Shown here: in pieces, positions 40,285-50,685 of the stretch | Layout of the letters: every line of letters starts with the position of its first letter | Position numbering within the stretch: the stretch's first letter is position 1 | Source: an uncultured Marinobacter sp. | Lineage (GTDB): Bacteria; Pseudomonadota; Gammaproteobacteria; Pseudomonadales; Oleiphilaceae | DNA length: 64,000 nucleotides | Direction of reading: 5' to 3' | NCBI RefSeq assembly: GCF_913055835.1 | Contig: NZ_CAJXKQ010000011.1 | Span: 50,053-114,052, forward strand | Position numbers and translations under genes: made by a program | The notes under the pieces: generated by a model | The model's input: the letters and a program-made list of their open reading frames with translations, nothing else | Told to the model about the DNA's origin: nothing | The model's database searches: none

Positions 40285-41091
40285 ATGACAGACAACGAAT
40301 CCGCAGTTCTGCTGAGACGTCGCGACGAAGGCATTGCCGAGGTGGTTCTCAACCGCCCCGACAAGCGCAACGCCTTCGACGACGTGATCATCCAGCAGCT
40401 GATCAGCACCCTCACCGAGGTGAATGCCGACAACAGCGTCAAGGTCGTTATCCTGCGCTCCGAAGGCAAGCACTTTTCCGCCGGGGCCGACCTTGGCTGG
40501 ATGCGCCGCATGGCCGAAAACACCCGCCAGGAAAACCTGGACGATTCCCGGGAACTGGCGCGGCTGATGAACGTGCTCAACCACCTGTCCAAGCCTGTGA
40601 TCGGCCTGGTACAGGGCGCGGCCTTCGGCGGCGCGGTGGGCCTTGCTGCCTGCTGTGACATCGTCATTGCCACCGAGAAATCCAGCTTCTGCCTCAGCGA
40701 AGTGAAGCTCGGCCTGATTCCGGCCGTGATCAGCCCCTACGTAGTGCGCGCCATCGGCGAGCGCCAGGCCCGGCGGTATTTCATCTCCGCCGAAGTATTC
40801 ACCGCCAAGCAGGCTCAGGAATACGGCCTTGTCCACATCGTTTGTGACGATGTCGACGCCATGGAAGCCCGCTGCAACGACATGCTCCAGCAACTGGCCA
40901 TGAACGGGCCCGAGGCCATGAAAGCCGCCAAGGACCTGGTATTCGCCGTCAGCCACAAACCGATCAACGACGACGTGATTGACGACACCGCACACCGCAT
41001 CGCGGATATCCGGGTGGGTGAAGAAGGTCAGGAAGGGCTCAGCGCCTTCCTGAACAAGCGCAAGGCCAACTGGGTTCCGGAGGAAGAATAA
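40285..41091 (+). CDS. liuC: 3-Methylglutaconyl-CoA hydratase
   Basis: 268-residue crotonase-fold enzyme placed between the two carboxylase subunits, as in other liu operons. Oxyanion-hole segments are HFSAGADLGWMRRM and GAAFGGAVGLAACCDIVIA; the acidic residues lie in FCLSEVKLGLIPAVI. It hydrates 3-methylglutaconyl-CoA to HMG-CoA. It ends two bases before liuD. Confidence 0.92.
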   Translation: MTDNESAVLLRRRDEGIAEVVLNRPDKRNAFDDVIIQQLISTLTEVNADNSVKVVILRSEGKHFSAGADLGWMRRMAENTRQENLDDSRELARLMNVLNHLSKPVIGLVQGAAFGGAVGLAACCDIVIATEKSSFCLSEVKLGLIPAVISPYVVRAIGERQARRYFISAEVFTAKQAQEYGLVHIVCDDVDAMEARCNDMLQQLAMNGPEAMKAAKDLVFAVSHKPINDDVIDDTAHRIADIRVGEEGQEGLSAFLNKRKANWVPEEE

Positions 41092-41093
41092 CA

Positions 41094-43088
41094 ATGTTCA
41101 GCAAGATTCTGATCGCCAACCGGGGCGAAATCGCCTGCCGGATCATACAAACCGCCCACCGCATGGGCATTCGGGTCGTCGCCGTCTATTCAGAAGCCGA
41201 CGCCAATGCCCGGCACGTGGCCATGGCCGACGAAGCCTTCCACATTGGCCCTGCGCCAAGCTCCGAGAGCTACCTGCGCGCCGAAAAGATCATTGAGATT
41301 GCAAAACAGAGTGGCGCCCAGGCCGTTCACCCGGGCTATGGTTTCCTCTCGGAAAACACCGGGTTCGCCGAAGCCTGTGAAGCCAACAACATCGTCTTCA
41401 TTGGCCCGCCTTCCTCGGCCATTGCCGCCATGGGCTCGAAGTCCGCGGCCAAGGCCATCATGGAAGAGGCCGGTGTTCCCCTGGTGCCCGGTTACCACGG
41501 TGACGACCAGTCCGTTGAAACTCTGCGTGCCGAAGCCGAGAAGTGCGGCTTCCCGTTGTTGCTCAAGGCTGTCGCCGGCGGCGGTGGCAAAGGCATGCGC
41601 GTGGTCAACAGCATGGGCGAATTCGACGACGCCCTGGCGGCCGCCAAGCGGGAAGCCCAGAACGCCTTCGGCAACCCGGACATGCTGATCGAACGCTACC
41701 TGACCCAGCCACGGCACGTGGAGATTCAGGTGTTCTGCGACAAGGACGGCAAGGGCGTGTACCTGGCCGAGCGCGACTGCTCCGTGCAGCGCCGCCACCA
41801 GAAAGTCCTGGAAGAAGCTCCGGCTCCGGGCCTGAGCGAAGACACCCGCAAGGCCATGGGTGAAGCCGCCGTACGCGCCGCTCAGGCCATCAACTATGTG
41901 GGCGCCGGCACCGTCGAATTCCTGTACGACGTGGACGGTTCCTTCTTCTTCATGGAAATGAACACCCGCCTCCAGGTGGAGCACCCGGTTACCGAAATGG
42001 TCACTGGCCAGGATCTGGTGGAGTGGCAGCTGAAAGTGGCCTGGGGCGAGCCCCTGCCGCTCGAACAGTCGCAGGTGAAAACCCGCGGCCACGCCCTGGA
42101 AGCGCGAATCTACGCCGAAGACCCGGACCAGGACTTCCTGCCGGCCACCGGCAACCTGCGTTACCTGAGCACCCCGGATGAAAGCGCGCACGTGCGGGTA
42201 GACACTGGCGTGACTGAAGGCGACGACATCAGCATCCACTACGACCCGATGATCGCCAAGCTGATCGTGTGGGACGAGACCCGCGACCAGGCGATCAACC
42301 GTATGGTCCAGGCCCTGGAGCACTACCGCATTGCCGGCGTGAAGACTAACATCCGGTTCCTGCACGCCCTGGCCGACGCCCAGCCGTTCCGGGAAGCCGA
42401 CCTGACCACCGGCTTCATTGAGGATCACCGGGAACTGCTGTTCCCGAAATCCAAGCTGGATACCCACAAGGCCCTGGTACTGGCTGCCGGGTTTGTTCTG
42501 GAACAGCGCAAATCCCGGGAAGTGATCAGCACCGACCCCTGGTCGCCGTTCGGCCGCCAGAACAGCTGGCGCATGAACTCCGAATTCGCCCAGCCGCTGC
42601 AATTGCAGGTGGGTGAAGAGATTCACGACCTGAAGGTGCTGGAGCGCGACGACCGCTATCAAGTCTTCGTTGGCGACAGCGTCTATAACCTCACTGCGCG
42701 TCTGGATGACGACTACCTGCAAGCCGTCATCAACGGCCACCGCATCAGCATCCATGGCAACCTGCATAACGACCAGCTGGTGCTGTTCTACGAAGGCGAC
42801 ACCTTCAACTGCACCGTGTACAAGGAAAGCTACGGCTTCGAGGAAATGGCCGGCGAAGGCAGCCTGGCCGCACCGATGAACGGCGCCATTGTTGCGGTAC
42901 AGGCAAAGGTCGGCGACAAGGTCACCGCCGGTCAAAGCCTGGTGATCATGGAAGCCATGAAGATGGAGCACGCCATCAAGGCCCCGGCCGACGGCGTGGT
43001 TACCGAAATATTCTTCGCCGAAGGCGACCAGGTGTCCGAAGGTGCCGAACTGATTGCCATTGAAGTAGATGAAGAGGAGGCAGGCTGA
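41094..43088 (+). CDS. liuD: Methylcrotonyl-CoA carboxylase, biotin (alpha) subunit
   Basis: 664 residues: biotin carboxylase with ATP-grasp domain ([14 protein letters not shown] glycine loop, about 159-172; [10 protein letters not shown] near 290), a linker, and a C-terminal biotinyl domain with EAMKMEH, biotin on K623. Partner of LiuB. Its last base is the first base of the liuE ATG. Confidence 0.95.
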   Translation: MFSKILIANRGEIACRIIQTAHRMGIRVVAVYSEADANARHVAMADEAFHIGPAPSSESYLRAEKIIEIAKQSGAQAVHPGYGFLSENTGFAEACEANNIVFIGPPSSAIAAMGSKSAAKAIMEEAGVPLVPGYHGDDQSVETLRAEAEKCGFPLLLKAVAGGGGKGMRVVNSMGEFDDALAAAKREAQNAFGNPDMLIERYLTQPRHVEIQVFCDKDGKGVYLAERDCSVQRRHQKVLEEAPAPGLSEDTRKAMGEAAVRAAQAINYVGAGTVEFLYDVDGSFFFMEMNTRLQVEHPVTEMVTGQDLVEWQLKVAWGEPLPLEQSQVKTRGHALEARIYAEDPDQDFLPATGNLRYLSTPDESAHVRVDTGVTEGDDISIHYDPMIAKLIVWDETRDQAINRMVQALEHYRIAGVKTNIRFLHALADAQPFREADLTTGFIEDHRELLFPKSKLDTHKALVLAAGFVLEQRKSREVISTDPWSPFGRQNSWRMNSEFAQPLQLQVGEEIHDLKVLERDDRYQVFVGDSVYNLTARLDDDYLQAVINGHRISIHGNLHNDQLVLFYEGDTFNCTVYKESYGFEEMAGEGSLAAPMNGAIVAVQAKVGDKVTAGQSLVIMEAMKMEHAIKAPADGVVTEIFFAEGDQVSEGAELIAIEVDEEEAG

Positions 43089-43996
43089 TGGCCTTTCCCA
43101 AACAGGTTCGCCTGGTTGAGATGAGCCCCCGGGACGGACTCCAGAACGAGCCCGGCCCGGTGATTGCCACCGCCATCAAAACCGGGCTGATCGACCGCCT
43201 GGCAGACAGCGGCCTGAGCCATATCGAGGCCGCCAGCTTCGTGTCCCCGAAATGGGTGCCACAAATGGGCGATGCGGCCGAAGTAATGGCCGGCATCAAC
43301 CGCAAGGCTGGCGTTCGCTACTCCGCCCTCACCCCGAACCTGAAAGGGTTCGAAGGGGCACTGGCGGCGAAGGCCGACGAAGTAGCCGTCTTCGGCGCTG
43401 CGTCCGAATCCTTCACCAAAAAGAACATCAACTGCACCATCGCCGAAAGCCTCGAGCGCTTCGCCCCCGTGGTGGAAGAAGCCCGCAAACACGGCATCCC
43501 CGTGCGCGGCTATGTCTCCACCGTGATGGGCTGCCCGTACGAGGGCGGCATTGCGCCGGAGCAGGTAGCCACCGTGGCCAAGGCCCTTTACGACATGGGC
43601 TGCCACGAAATCTCCCTGGGCGACACCATCGGCGTTGGCACGCCGCTGAAAGCCAAGCGCATGCTCGAAGCCGTCGCCGCCCACGTGCCCATGGAAAAAC
43701 TGGCCGCACACTTCCACGACACCTACGGCCAGGCCCTGGCCAACCTCTACGCGGTGCTGGAAGAAGGTGTATCAGTGATCGATGCCTCCGTCGCCGGCCT
43801 CGGCGGCTGCCCCTACGCCAAAGGCGCATCGGGCAACGTAGCCACCGAAGACGTGCTATACCTGCTGAACGGTCTGGGCATCAAAACGGGCGTCGATCTG
43901 GACAAACTCGTCGCCACAGGCGACTGGATATGCAGCCAACTAAACCGCCACAACGGCTCAAAAGTCGGCCAAGCCCTGGGCGGTAACTGCCAATGA
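43088..43996 (+). CDS. liuE: Hydroxymethylglutaryl-CoA lyase
   Basis: 302-residue TIM-barrel lyase splitting HMG-CoA into acetoacetate and acetyl-CoA, the last leucine step. Marks: [11 protein letters not shown] at the N-terminus (metal and catalytic Arg), [25 protein letters not shown] with the metal histidines, and [19 protein letters not shown] carrying the signature cysteine. Overlaps the liuD stop (ATGA-like). Confidence 0.95.
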   Translation: MAFPKQVRLVEMSPRDGLQNEPGPVIATAIKTGLIDRLADSGLSHIEAASFVSPKWVPQMGDAAEVMAGINRKAGVRYSALTPNLKGFEGALAAKADEVAVFGAASESFTKKNINCTIAESLERFAPVVEEARKHGIPVRGYVSTVMGCPYEGGIAPEQVATVAKALYDMGCHEISLGDTIGVGTPLKAKRMLEAVAAHVPMEKLAAHFHDTYGQALANLYAVLEEGVSVIDASVAGLGGCPYAKGASGNVATEDVLYLLNGLGIKTGVDLDKLVATGDWICSQLNRHNGSKVGQALGGNCQ

Positions 43997-44002
43997 TGAA
44001 CT

Positions 44003-44108
44003 GGCAGGTGGGGTGTAACCGCCCGGGACTGTCTGCAGCATGGATGCTGCAGTCAAGCGTACACGGACGTATTCACAGCGTGTCCCGGGCGGTTGCACCC
44101 CACCTGCC
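44003..44108. repeat. Structured intergenic element, copy 3
   Basis: 27-base arms 44003-44029 and 44082-44108 (GGCAGGTGGGGTGTAACCGC and its complement) with one mismatch, enclosing the core with CTGCAGCAT-GG-ATGCTGCAG and CGTACACGGACGTATTCACAGCGT-type second half. It lies between liuE and the AhpD-like gene. Confidence 0.82.
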
Positions 44109-44141
44109 AAAGCACCAAGACAAGAAGGCTGGGAATAACCA

Positions 44142-44720
44142 ATGAACCAAAACAAGAACGTGGTAGCCCTCGATCTCCCCATTCCAGAGATCAAGGACAT
44201 GCCGGAAGACACCCAGAAGTACTTCCAGATCTGCCAGGAAAAACTGGGCATGATCCCGAACGTGCTCACCGCCTATAGCCAGAACCTGAAGCAGCTTGAA
44301 GGCTTCACCCGCCTGTACAACGAGCTTATGCTCGGCGAAGGTGAACTCTCCAAACTGGAGCGGGAAATGGTTGCCGTCGTGGTCTCCTCCGAGAACAAGT
44401 GCTTCTACTGCCTGGTCGCCCACGGCGCCGCCGTACGGGTCCTGAGCGGCGATCCCCAGCTGGGTGAGCACATGGTGATGAACTACCGCAGCGCCAAACT
44501 CGACAAGCGCCAGCGGGCCATGCTGGATTTTGCGTCCCACCTCACCCGCTCACCGGCCACCGTCACCGAAGACGACATCCAGGCCCTGCGGGACGCCGGT
44601 CTCAGCGACCGCGGCATCTGGGATCTCAGCAACCTGATCGGTTTCTACAACATGTCCAACCGCGTGGCGATTGCCAGCGATATGCAACCTAACCCCGAAT
44701 ATCACAGTCAGAGTCGCTAG
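44142..44720 (+). CDS. AhpD-like carboxymuconolactone-decarboxylase-fold protein
   Basis: 192 residues of the peroxidase-related AhpD family. The redox motif is C87-F-Y-C90 followed by H94 in [15 protein letters not shown]. No signal peptide. A protein of this kind in a liu operon is probably a thiol peroxidase or reductase protecting the pathway, but the true substrate is unknown. It follows liuE after the structured element. Confidence 0.82.
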   Translation: MNQNKNVVALDLPIPEIKDMPEDTQKYFQICQEKLGMIPNVLTAYSQNLKQLEGFTRLYNELMLGEGELSKLEREMVAVVVSSENKCFYCLVAHGAAVRVLSGDPQLGEHMVMNYRSAKLDKRQRAMLDFASHLTRSPATVTEDDIQALRDAGLSDRGIWDLSNLIGFYNMSNRVAIASDMQPNPEYHSQSR

Positions 44721-44772
44721 CAGGCAAACAACCCTGCTCGCCCTCGAATACAAAAACAATGGAGGCAGAGAT

Positions 44773-46461
44773 ATGAGCAAGACTCTACCAAGCTATACCA
44801 GCGGAACCGCGGAAGTGCCTCTGCTGGGCATGACCATCGGTGAGATGCTAGACCGCACCGCCGAGAAGTTCCCGGACAACGAAGCCCTGGTGTGCCTGCA
44901 CCAGGATATTCGCTGGACCTACAAAGAGTTTGTTGAGAAGGTCGACGAAGCCGCCCGCGCTTTCATGGCCATTGGCGTCAAACGCGGCGACCGTGTAGGC
45001 ATCTGGTCTCCCAACCGCTACGAGTGGACAGTTACCCAGTTCGCCACGGCCAAAGTCGGCGCCATCCTGGTGAACATCAACCCGGCCTACGGCGTGCACG
45101 AACTGCAATACGCCCTTAACCTGGCCGGCATCACCACCCTGGTAACGGCTGACAGCTTCAAAGCCTCCAATTACCGCGAGATGATCTACGAGCTGGCGCC
45201 TGAGCTGAAGCGAAGCGCCCCCGGCAAACTCAAGGCCGACCATGTGCCCGAGCTGCGTGCCGTGATCAACGTGCACGAAGACAAGCACGATGGCATGTGG
45301 ACCTGGAAGGAATTCCTCGGCTTCGCAAACGACGTGTCCCAGGACGATCTGGCAAAACGCCAGGGCGAACTGCAATTCGATGATCCCATCAACATTCAGT
45401 TCACTTCCGGCACCACCGGTAACCCGAAAGGCGCCACACTGACTCATCACAACATCCTGAACAACGGCTACTTTGTGGGCGAGAGCCAGTTGCTGACCGA
45501 GAAAGACCGTCTGGTCATCCCCGTGCCCCTGTACCACTGCTTCGGCATGGTCATGGGCAACCTGGGCTGCATCACACACGGCTCTACCATGATTTACCCG
45601 GGCGAAGGCTTTGAGCCCAAGTCCGTGCTGCAGGCAGTACACCAGGAGAAGGCCACCGCCCTGTACGGCGTGCCCACCATGTTCATCGCCGAGCTGGCAG
45701 AGCCGGAGTTCGAGACCTACGATCTCTCCACCCTGCGCACCGGCATCATGGCCGGCTCCATCTGCCCGGCAGAGGTGATGAAAAAGGTCAACGGCAAGAT
45801 GAACATGAAAGAGGTTCAGATCGCCTACGGCATGACTGAAACCAGCCCGGTTTCCACCCAGACCAGCTCCCTCGACCCGTTCGAGAAGCAGGTCACCACG
45901 GTTGGTCGCACCCAGCCGCATCTGGAAACCAAGATTGTTGATCCAGGTACCGGCAACGTGGTCCCACGCGGTGAGATCGGCGAGCTGTGCACCCGGGGCT
46001 ACAGCGTGATGCTGAAGTACTGGAACAACGAAGAGAAAACCCGCGAAGCCATCGACGATGCCGGCTGGATGCACACCGGCGACCTGGCCACCATGGACGA
46101 AGAGGGTTACATCCAGATCGTTGGCCGCATCAAGGACATGGTGATCCGCGGTGGTGAGAACATCTACCCGAAAGAAATCGAAGAGTTCCTCTACACCCAC
46201 CCGGCCATCGAAGAAGTCCAGGTAACCGGCATTCCCGATGACAAATACGGCGAAGAGCTGATTGCCTGGGTGAAGCTGGCCCCGGATGCAGCCCCGGTCA
46301 CAGCCGAGGATCTGCAGGCCTTCTGCAAAGGCAAGATTGCCCACTTCAAGATCCCGAAGAACTACAAGTTCGTGGACGAATTCCCGATGACAGTCACCGG
46401 GAAAATCCAGAAGTTCAAGATGCGGGAGATCTCGATCGAGGAAATGGGGCTGAAGAAATAA
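44773..46461 (+). CDS. AMP-forming acyl-CoA synthetase
   Basis: 562-residue adenylate-forming ligase. P-loop [14 protein letters not shown] (about 207-220), [24 protein letters not shown], the hinge/Mg region [12 protein letters not shown] and the catalytic lysine in TVTGKIQKF near the C-terminus. ATG 44773 has GGAGG 12 bases upstream; a longer frame would overlap the previous gene. Last gene of the liu transcription unit. It may activate acetoacetate or branched/medium-chain acids; specificity is not readable. Confidence 0.9.
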   Translation: MSKTLPSYTSGTAEVPLLGMTIGEMLDRTAEKFPDNEALVCLHQDIRWTYKEFVEKVDEAARAFMAIGVKRGDRVGIWSPNRYEWTVTQFATAKVGAILVNINPAYGVHELQYALNLAGITTLVTADSFKASNYREMIYELAPELKRSAPGKLKADHVPELRAVINVHEDKHDGMWTWKEFLGFANDVSQDDLAKRQGELQFDDPINIQFTSGTTGNPKGATLTHHNILNNGYFVGESQLLTEKDRLVIPVPLYHCFGMVMGNLGCITHGSTMIYPGEGFEPKSVLQAVHQEKATALYGVPTMFIAELAEPEFETYDLSTLRTGIMAGSICPAEVMKKVNGKMNMKEVQIAYGMTETSPVSTQTSSLDPFEKQVTTVGRTQPHLETKIVDPGTGNVVPRGEIGELCTRGYSVMLKYWNNEEKTREAIDDAGWMHTGDLATMDEEGYIQIVGRIKDMVIRGGENIYPKEIEEFLYTHPAIEEVQVTGIPDDKYGEELIAWVKLAPDAAPVTAEDLQAFCKGKIAHFKIPKNYKFVDEFPMTVTGKIQKFKMREISIEEMGLKK

Positions 46462-46489
46462 CCGCAGTTCCTGCCCTGGTTGAACCGAC

Positions 46490-46519
46490 AAACCCCGGCC
46501 TTTGCCGGGGTTTGCTTTT
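46490..46519 (+). terminator. Terminator of the liu operon
   Basis: Inverted repeat AAACCCCGGC (46490-46499) / GCCGGGGTTT (46504-46513), four-base loop, followed by GCTTTTT. Placed 29 bases after the acyl-CoA synthetase stop. Confidence 0.85.
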
Positions 46520-46613
46520 TAGCACTCCAGTAACGTGGGGCAGAGTCCACGCTTGTCAGCGCCCCAGCACCATGCTTCACTTCTCTGATTAGCATGCAAC
46601 CGGAGACGCCCCA

Positions 46614-47300
46614 ATGCCCAGACCCGCCACCGACCACTCGATGACACGAACCAGCATCCAGAGTTTCTGGGTGCTATTGCTCAGTACTGTGCTCCTCGGC
46701 GGGTGTTCCACGGTCTACTACAAAACCATGGAAAAATTCGGGTATGAAAAGCGGGACATCCTGGTAGACCGGGTCGAGGATGCCCGGGACAGCCAGAACG
46801 ACGCCCAGGAAACCTTCCGTTCCGCTCTTGAGCGTTTCCAGAGCGTGGTCGACACACCAGACACCGAGCTCAAGGAACAATACGCCGAGATCAGCGACGC
46901 CTACGAGGACAGTCTGGCAAGTGCCGAAGATGTGCGTGAGCGGATCGACAAGGTGGAAGACGTTGCCGAAGACCTGTTCGATGAATGGGAGGACGAGCTC
47001 AGCCTTTATGAAAGCGCTTCACTGCGCCGCAGCAGCGAACAGCAGCTGAAGGAGACCCGTGTTCAGTACGGCCAGCTTATCAGCCGCATGCACGATGCCG
47101 AGGATCGCATGGAGCCGGTGTTGCAGGCATTTGAGGATCAGGTACTGTATCTCAAGCACAATCTGAATGCCCAGGCGATCGGTTCACTGGAGAACGAGCT
47201 GGTGAGTATCCGTCAGGACGTGGATTCACTGATTCGCAATATGGAACAGTCAATCGCGGAGTCTGAAGCCTTTATTCAACGCTTTCGCCAGGGCGGGTAA
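46614..47300 (+). CDS. DUF2959-type lipoprotein
   Basis: 228 residues. Hydrophobic signal with lipobox LLGGC (VLLGGCSTVYYKTMEKFGYEKRD...) then an almost entirely helical, acidic, coiled-coil-rich chain to the end, as in DUF2959 proteins. The signal starts after a 20-residue polar stretch, so M10 (MTRTSIQ) may be the true start. No function is known. It is 21 bases ahead of the 661-residue protein and probably co-transcribed with it. Confidence 0.75.
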   Translation: MPRPATDHSMTRTSIQSFWVLLLSTVLLGGCSTVYYKTMEKFGYEKRDILVDRVEDARDSQNDAQETFRSALERFQSVVDTPDTELKEQYAEISDAYEDSLASAEDVRERIDKVEDVAEDLFDEWEDELSLYESASLRRSSEQQLKETRVQYGQLISRMHDAEDRMEPVLQAFEDQVLYLKHNLNAQAIGSLENELVSIRQDVDSLIRNMEQSIAESEAFIQRFRQGG

Positions 47301-47321
47301 CAGCTGAAGGGAGGCCATGCC

Positions 47322-49307
47322 ATGGATCGCCAAGGCGCAGATCCTGCGCTCAAGCCGGCACTGATGCAGTTCGATATGGCGCTGGCAGAATTCGCCCGCG
47401 CCCGAAAAGCAGACCCAAAAGCTTCCAGTATCGGCCTTCTTGAACGAACACGAATGCTGATGACACTGCCGGGGGGCTTCGACGCCATCTACCGGCGCAT
47501 TCGCTCGCTGGAATCCGCCGGCATTTTCGGCACCAGCGACTGGGCGCAACCCGCCATCCTGCAACCGGCGCTGGCAAAGCACTCCCTGCGAGAGGCCGGT
47601 GCCGTCACCACCATTGTGGAAGCGATCAGCGAGCTGCGTATGCTCGCCGTCACCCGTGGTGATTATTTCCATCCGGGCATTTCCGCCGAGCAGGCACGCC
47701 ATTTTCTGACCCAGGTAATGGCCCTGAACCTCGACTTGCTATCTGGCCCACTCACGGAAGCAGACCGGGAGCGTCCCAAGCAGCTCGGGGTCATCGTTCA
47801 GGAACTCTACCGCTATCTGATCTCCCATCTTGGCTATGAGAGCCTGCTGGACAGCCTGGTGGCCGAAGTGTGGCGATTGCTGGATCAGGGGCCGGTGCAG
47901 GTAGACAGCATCTGCGAGATGATCGGGCAGATCGCCAAATGCCTGTATGACCCAACCATCAGAACCCGACGCAATACTGACGCAACCCGGCTGGTGAAGG
48001 CCCTTTTCGCCCCTACACCGAGCAGCGCCGAGGATCCGGGCCTTGCGGTGTATGAGCAACGCCTGAACGACATGGATGACGTGGCTCTCTCCTCCGAAGC
48101 CACCTATTTTGCCCGCAGCATGTTCGACACGGGCCTGGCCTCGCCCTATCACGCGGTCATGCTCCGGTTCCTGCGCGCCACCGGACAGGAGGATCTGATC
48201 CCCAACACACTGGGCCTGACCATGACCGGCCTGGATGATCTTTACTGCTACACCGAGCTGGTTCACGCCCTGATTGACGAAGCCATCTACCCGGAAACCT
48301 GCCAGGCCGTGTATGGGCTCACGATGATGCTGGAGCGCGGGTCGCTGTTTACACCCTCTGTTGCCCAGGCCCTGTGGCGGCAAATCAAGCTTCGTCTGTC
48401 TGAGGAAACGGAGAACACGCTCAGGGAAGCCTTTGGTGACGGCCAACCGCCCAGGGTTTTCCTGCTGGCCGGTGTAATCAACCTCCTGGGCCAGCCACTG
48501 GGTGTTGGCCAGGGCAATAACCCCACCTGCCAGTCAGCCATTGGCCTTTCCATGTGGGCATCCAATGAGGCGGATTACCTGCTGCAGGTTCTGGCCTGGG
48601 CCGCTCGGGACAACGAGGTACTGAGCCGCTTCGAGGGCCAGGAGGTTTCTTCCCGGGATCTGGAACCCGGCCTGGTGAAAGGCACGCCGGTGGACGTGGA
48701 CCCGGTCTCGCTGATTCTCATTCCCCACCTCGATCGCATCTATGGCGAGATGTGGCGACGCTGTGAAAACCGGGACGACGACGCCCACCGCTGGATCAAC
48801 CCGGAATTCTACGGCTGGTGGGTCAGCCACGGCTTCCGATCGGTCGCCGATGTTAAAACCGGCGAAGTGAAAGACTACGAGGGTTTTGTCCGGCATTTCT
48901 ATGCCAGCTACCACCCTTTCTACAACGGCAACATCCCGGTCATTCACGCCCAGCCAGCGGGCATTGCAGTAACAGACAGCGCCGCCCGCTTCGTGGGCCG
49001 ACACGCCATCAACATATTGAGGGTTGCCCTGAGCCCGAAAAATGAAATGCGGGTGTACTTTTTCAACCCCAACAACGACAGCGGCCAGAACTGGGGTCAG
49101 GACATTACCTGCTCAACACATGGCAATGGCGAGTTTCGCGGCGAGGCCTCCCTGCCGGTGGCCGAATTCACCTCCAGGCTCTACGCCTTCCACTACGACA
49201 CCCTGGAGCTTGGTGATCTGGACGCGATACCCGACGAGGAAGTCGCCCGCGTGATGGACCTTGGCTACACCAGCTGGGCAGCGCCTGTCGAAGAATCGAA
49301 GGCGTAA
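47322..49307 (+). CDS. Uncharacterised 661-residue protein, possible cysteine-hydrolase fold
   Basis: I do not recognise a named family. No signal peptide or membrane segment; the first 380 residues are helical. The C-terminal third carries three strongly motif-like spots in the order of a papain-like triad: C403 in GNNPTCQSAIGLSMWA, H561 in GRHAINILRVALS, and the Asn-rich FFNPNNDSGQNWG (N582-N585). That order and the surrounding strand pattern suggest a cysteine peptidase or transglutaminase-like fold. This is inference from motifs alone. It has lost about 60-70 residues of obvious similarity to nothing else nearby; the neighbour is a DUF2959 lipoprotein. Confidence 0.6.
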   Translation: MDRQGADPALKPALMQFDMALAEFARARKADPKASSIGLLERTRMLMTLPGGFDAIYRRIRSLESAGIFGTSDWAQPAILQPALAKHSLREAGAVTTIVEAISELRMLAVTRGDYFHPGISAEQARHFLTQVMALNLDLLSGPLTEADRERPKQLGVIVQELYRYLISHLGYESLLDSLVAEVWRLLDQGPVQVDSICEMIGQIAKCLYDPTIRTRRNTDATRLVKALFAPTPSSAEDPGLAVYEQRLNDMDDVALSSEATYFARSMFDTGLASPYHAVMLRFLRATGQEDLIPNTLGLTMTGLDDLYCYTELVHALIDEAIYPETCQAVYGLTMMLERGSLFTPSVAQALWRQIKLRLSEETENTLREAFGDGQPPRVFLLAGVINLLGQPLGVGQGNNPTCQSAIGLSMWASNEADYLLQVLAWAARDNEVLSRFEGQEVSSRDLEPGLVKGTPVDVDPVSLILIPHLDRIYGEMWRRCENRDDDAHRWINPEFYGWWVSHGFRSVADVKTGEVKDYEGFVRHFYASYHPFYNGNIPVIHAQPAGIAVTDSAARFVGRHAINILRVALSPKNEMRVYFFNPNNDSGQNWGQDITCSTHGNGEFRGEASLPVAEFTSRLYAFHYDTLELGDLDAIPDEEVARVMDLGYTSWAAPVEESKA

Positions 49308-49325
49308 ACACTGCCGAATGGCAAT

Positions 49326-50597
49326 TCAGTAGCTCTCGGTCTTGCCAGTGACCGGCGAATAAGGTTCGCCCTCCTCGTCCTGAAGCTGATAGTCGTAGGC
49401 GGCCTGCAGACCGGTATCCTCTTCCGCCTCTTCCTCCGGCTCATATTCCAGATAGCGTGGATAAAACGGAGAGAGCATAGCCACAACGATGCCAATGACA
49501 CAGAACATGGCGAAGGCATCGGCGTATCCGACGCCGCCGACCAGCAGACCAACCACCGGCGAGCCCGCAGCCTGCCCCAGGGATACCGCGATGAATGGCA
49601 GCACCGGCCCCATGGACAATCGTCCCGGTAACAGCCGAATGCCGGTCATCAGGTACAGACCGGTCAAACTCATATAGGCCAAACCAAAGACCAACGCGGA
49701 AAACGCCGAAATCAACAGGTTGTCCGGACTTGCGGCCAGCAATGCCAGGCTTGCGGCCAGTGTAATCAACATCAGGGCCTGGGTAACCGGCGGATTGTTC
49801 CGGTCGGCCAGATCGGCCACCACGGCTCCACCCAGCCCGGCAAACCCAACCCCCAACCACAACCAGGCGGTGGCATCGGAGGGCATAGACCCCAGGTTAA
49901 CCACCAGATCCGGGGCGAAGATCCAGAAAGCGGCAGACACAAAGCCCATCATGAAGGCGAATATTGAAAGTCTGAGCAGACGCCACCACTGATCGACGCT
50001 GATTGGCTGCACCGGCGCCGCATTAGCGGGCACGACACGGGAAACCGAGGGAATAAAGAACCAGGTTGCAATAACACCGATGACCGCCAGCACCGCAAAA
50101 GAAGCGTAGGCGTAGCGCCAGGCCCCGGCCAGGAAAAGAATCGTCGGCACGGCAACCATAACACCAATACTCGTACCAGCATTCATGACGGAGCTGACCC
50201 GGCCATGGAGGGAGCGCCTCACCAGCGCCTGCATGGCCGCTGTCAGCGCCGGCATCATCAGGCCTGTACAGATGCCACAGAAAACAACGCCAATACCGAG
50301 GGAGACAGCACCGACGGCCTGACTGATCACTGCAAGGCCGACAACGCCAAAAATACCGGAGGCCATGGCAGTATTCCTCGCACCCAGCCGATTGGCGGAG
50401 AGCGGCGCAACCATGGTGGCAAACACGAAACTGATCAGCGGCAGCGCACCGATCACACCAATCACATCCGGCGCTAGCCCCAGGTCTTCCCGGATGGGGG
50501 GAACGAACAGACCGAATGCAAAGCGCGCAAGGCCGTAACTGATCGCAATCAGAGCGGCGCCGAGGAGTGCAAATGACGTGCTCGAAGGAAACTTCAT
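49326..50597 (-). CDS. Major facilitator superfamily transporter (YbfB/YjiJ-like)
   Basis: About 423 residues and 12 predicted helices. The N-terminal SYGLARFAFGLFVPPIREDLG is typical of the YbfB/YjiJ group of drug or metabolite exporters. The acidic C-terminal tail (about 45 residues, many Glu) is unusual for MFS proteins. ATG 50597 is chosen: AAGGAG lies nine bases upstream and it begins just before helix 1; the earlier start adds ten polar residues. Confidence 0.85.
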   Translation of the reverse strand: MKFPSSTSFALLGAALIAISYGLARFAFGLFVPPIREDLGLAPDVIGVIGALPLISFVFATMVAPLSANRLGARNTAMASGIFGVVGLAVISQAVGAVSLGIGVVFCGICTGLMMPALTAAMQALVRRSLHGRVSSVMNAGTSIGVMVAVPTILFLAGAWRYAYASFAVLAVIGVIATWFFIPSVSRVVPANAAPVQPISVDQWWRLLRLSIFAFMMGFVSAAFWIFAPDLVVNLGSMPSDATAWLWLGVGFAGLGGAVVADLADRNNPPVTQALMLITLAASLALLAASPDNLLISAFSALVFGLAYMSLTGLYLMTGIRLLPGRLSMGPVLPFIAVSLGQAAGSPVVGLLVGGVGYADAFAMFCVIGIVVAMLSPFYPRYLEYEPEEEAEEDTGLQAAYDYQLQDEEGEPYSPVTGKTESY

Positions 50598-50685
50598 TCC
50601 GCTGTGCTCCTTGCGCTGTACCTCCACGTCAGACTAGACACCATCGCAAGGTTTTTAAAGCCATTGGCGGACCGGCCGGCCGCTA

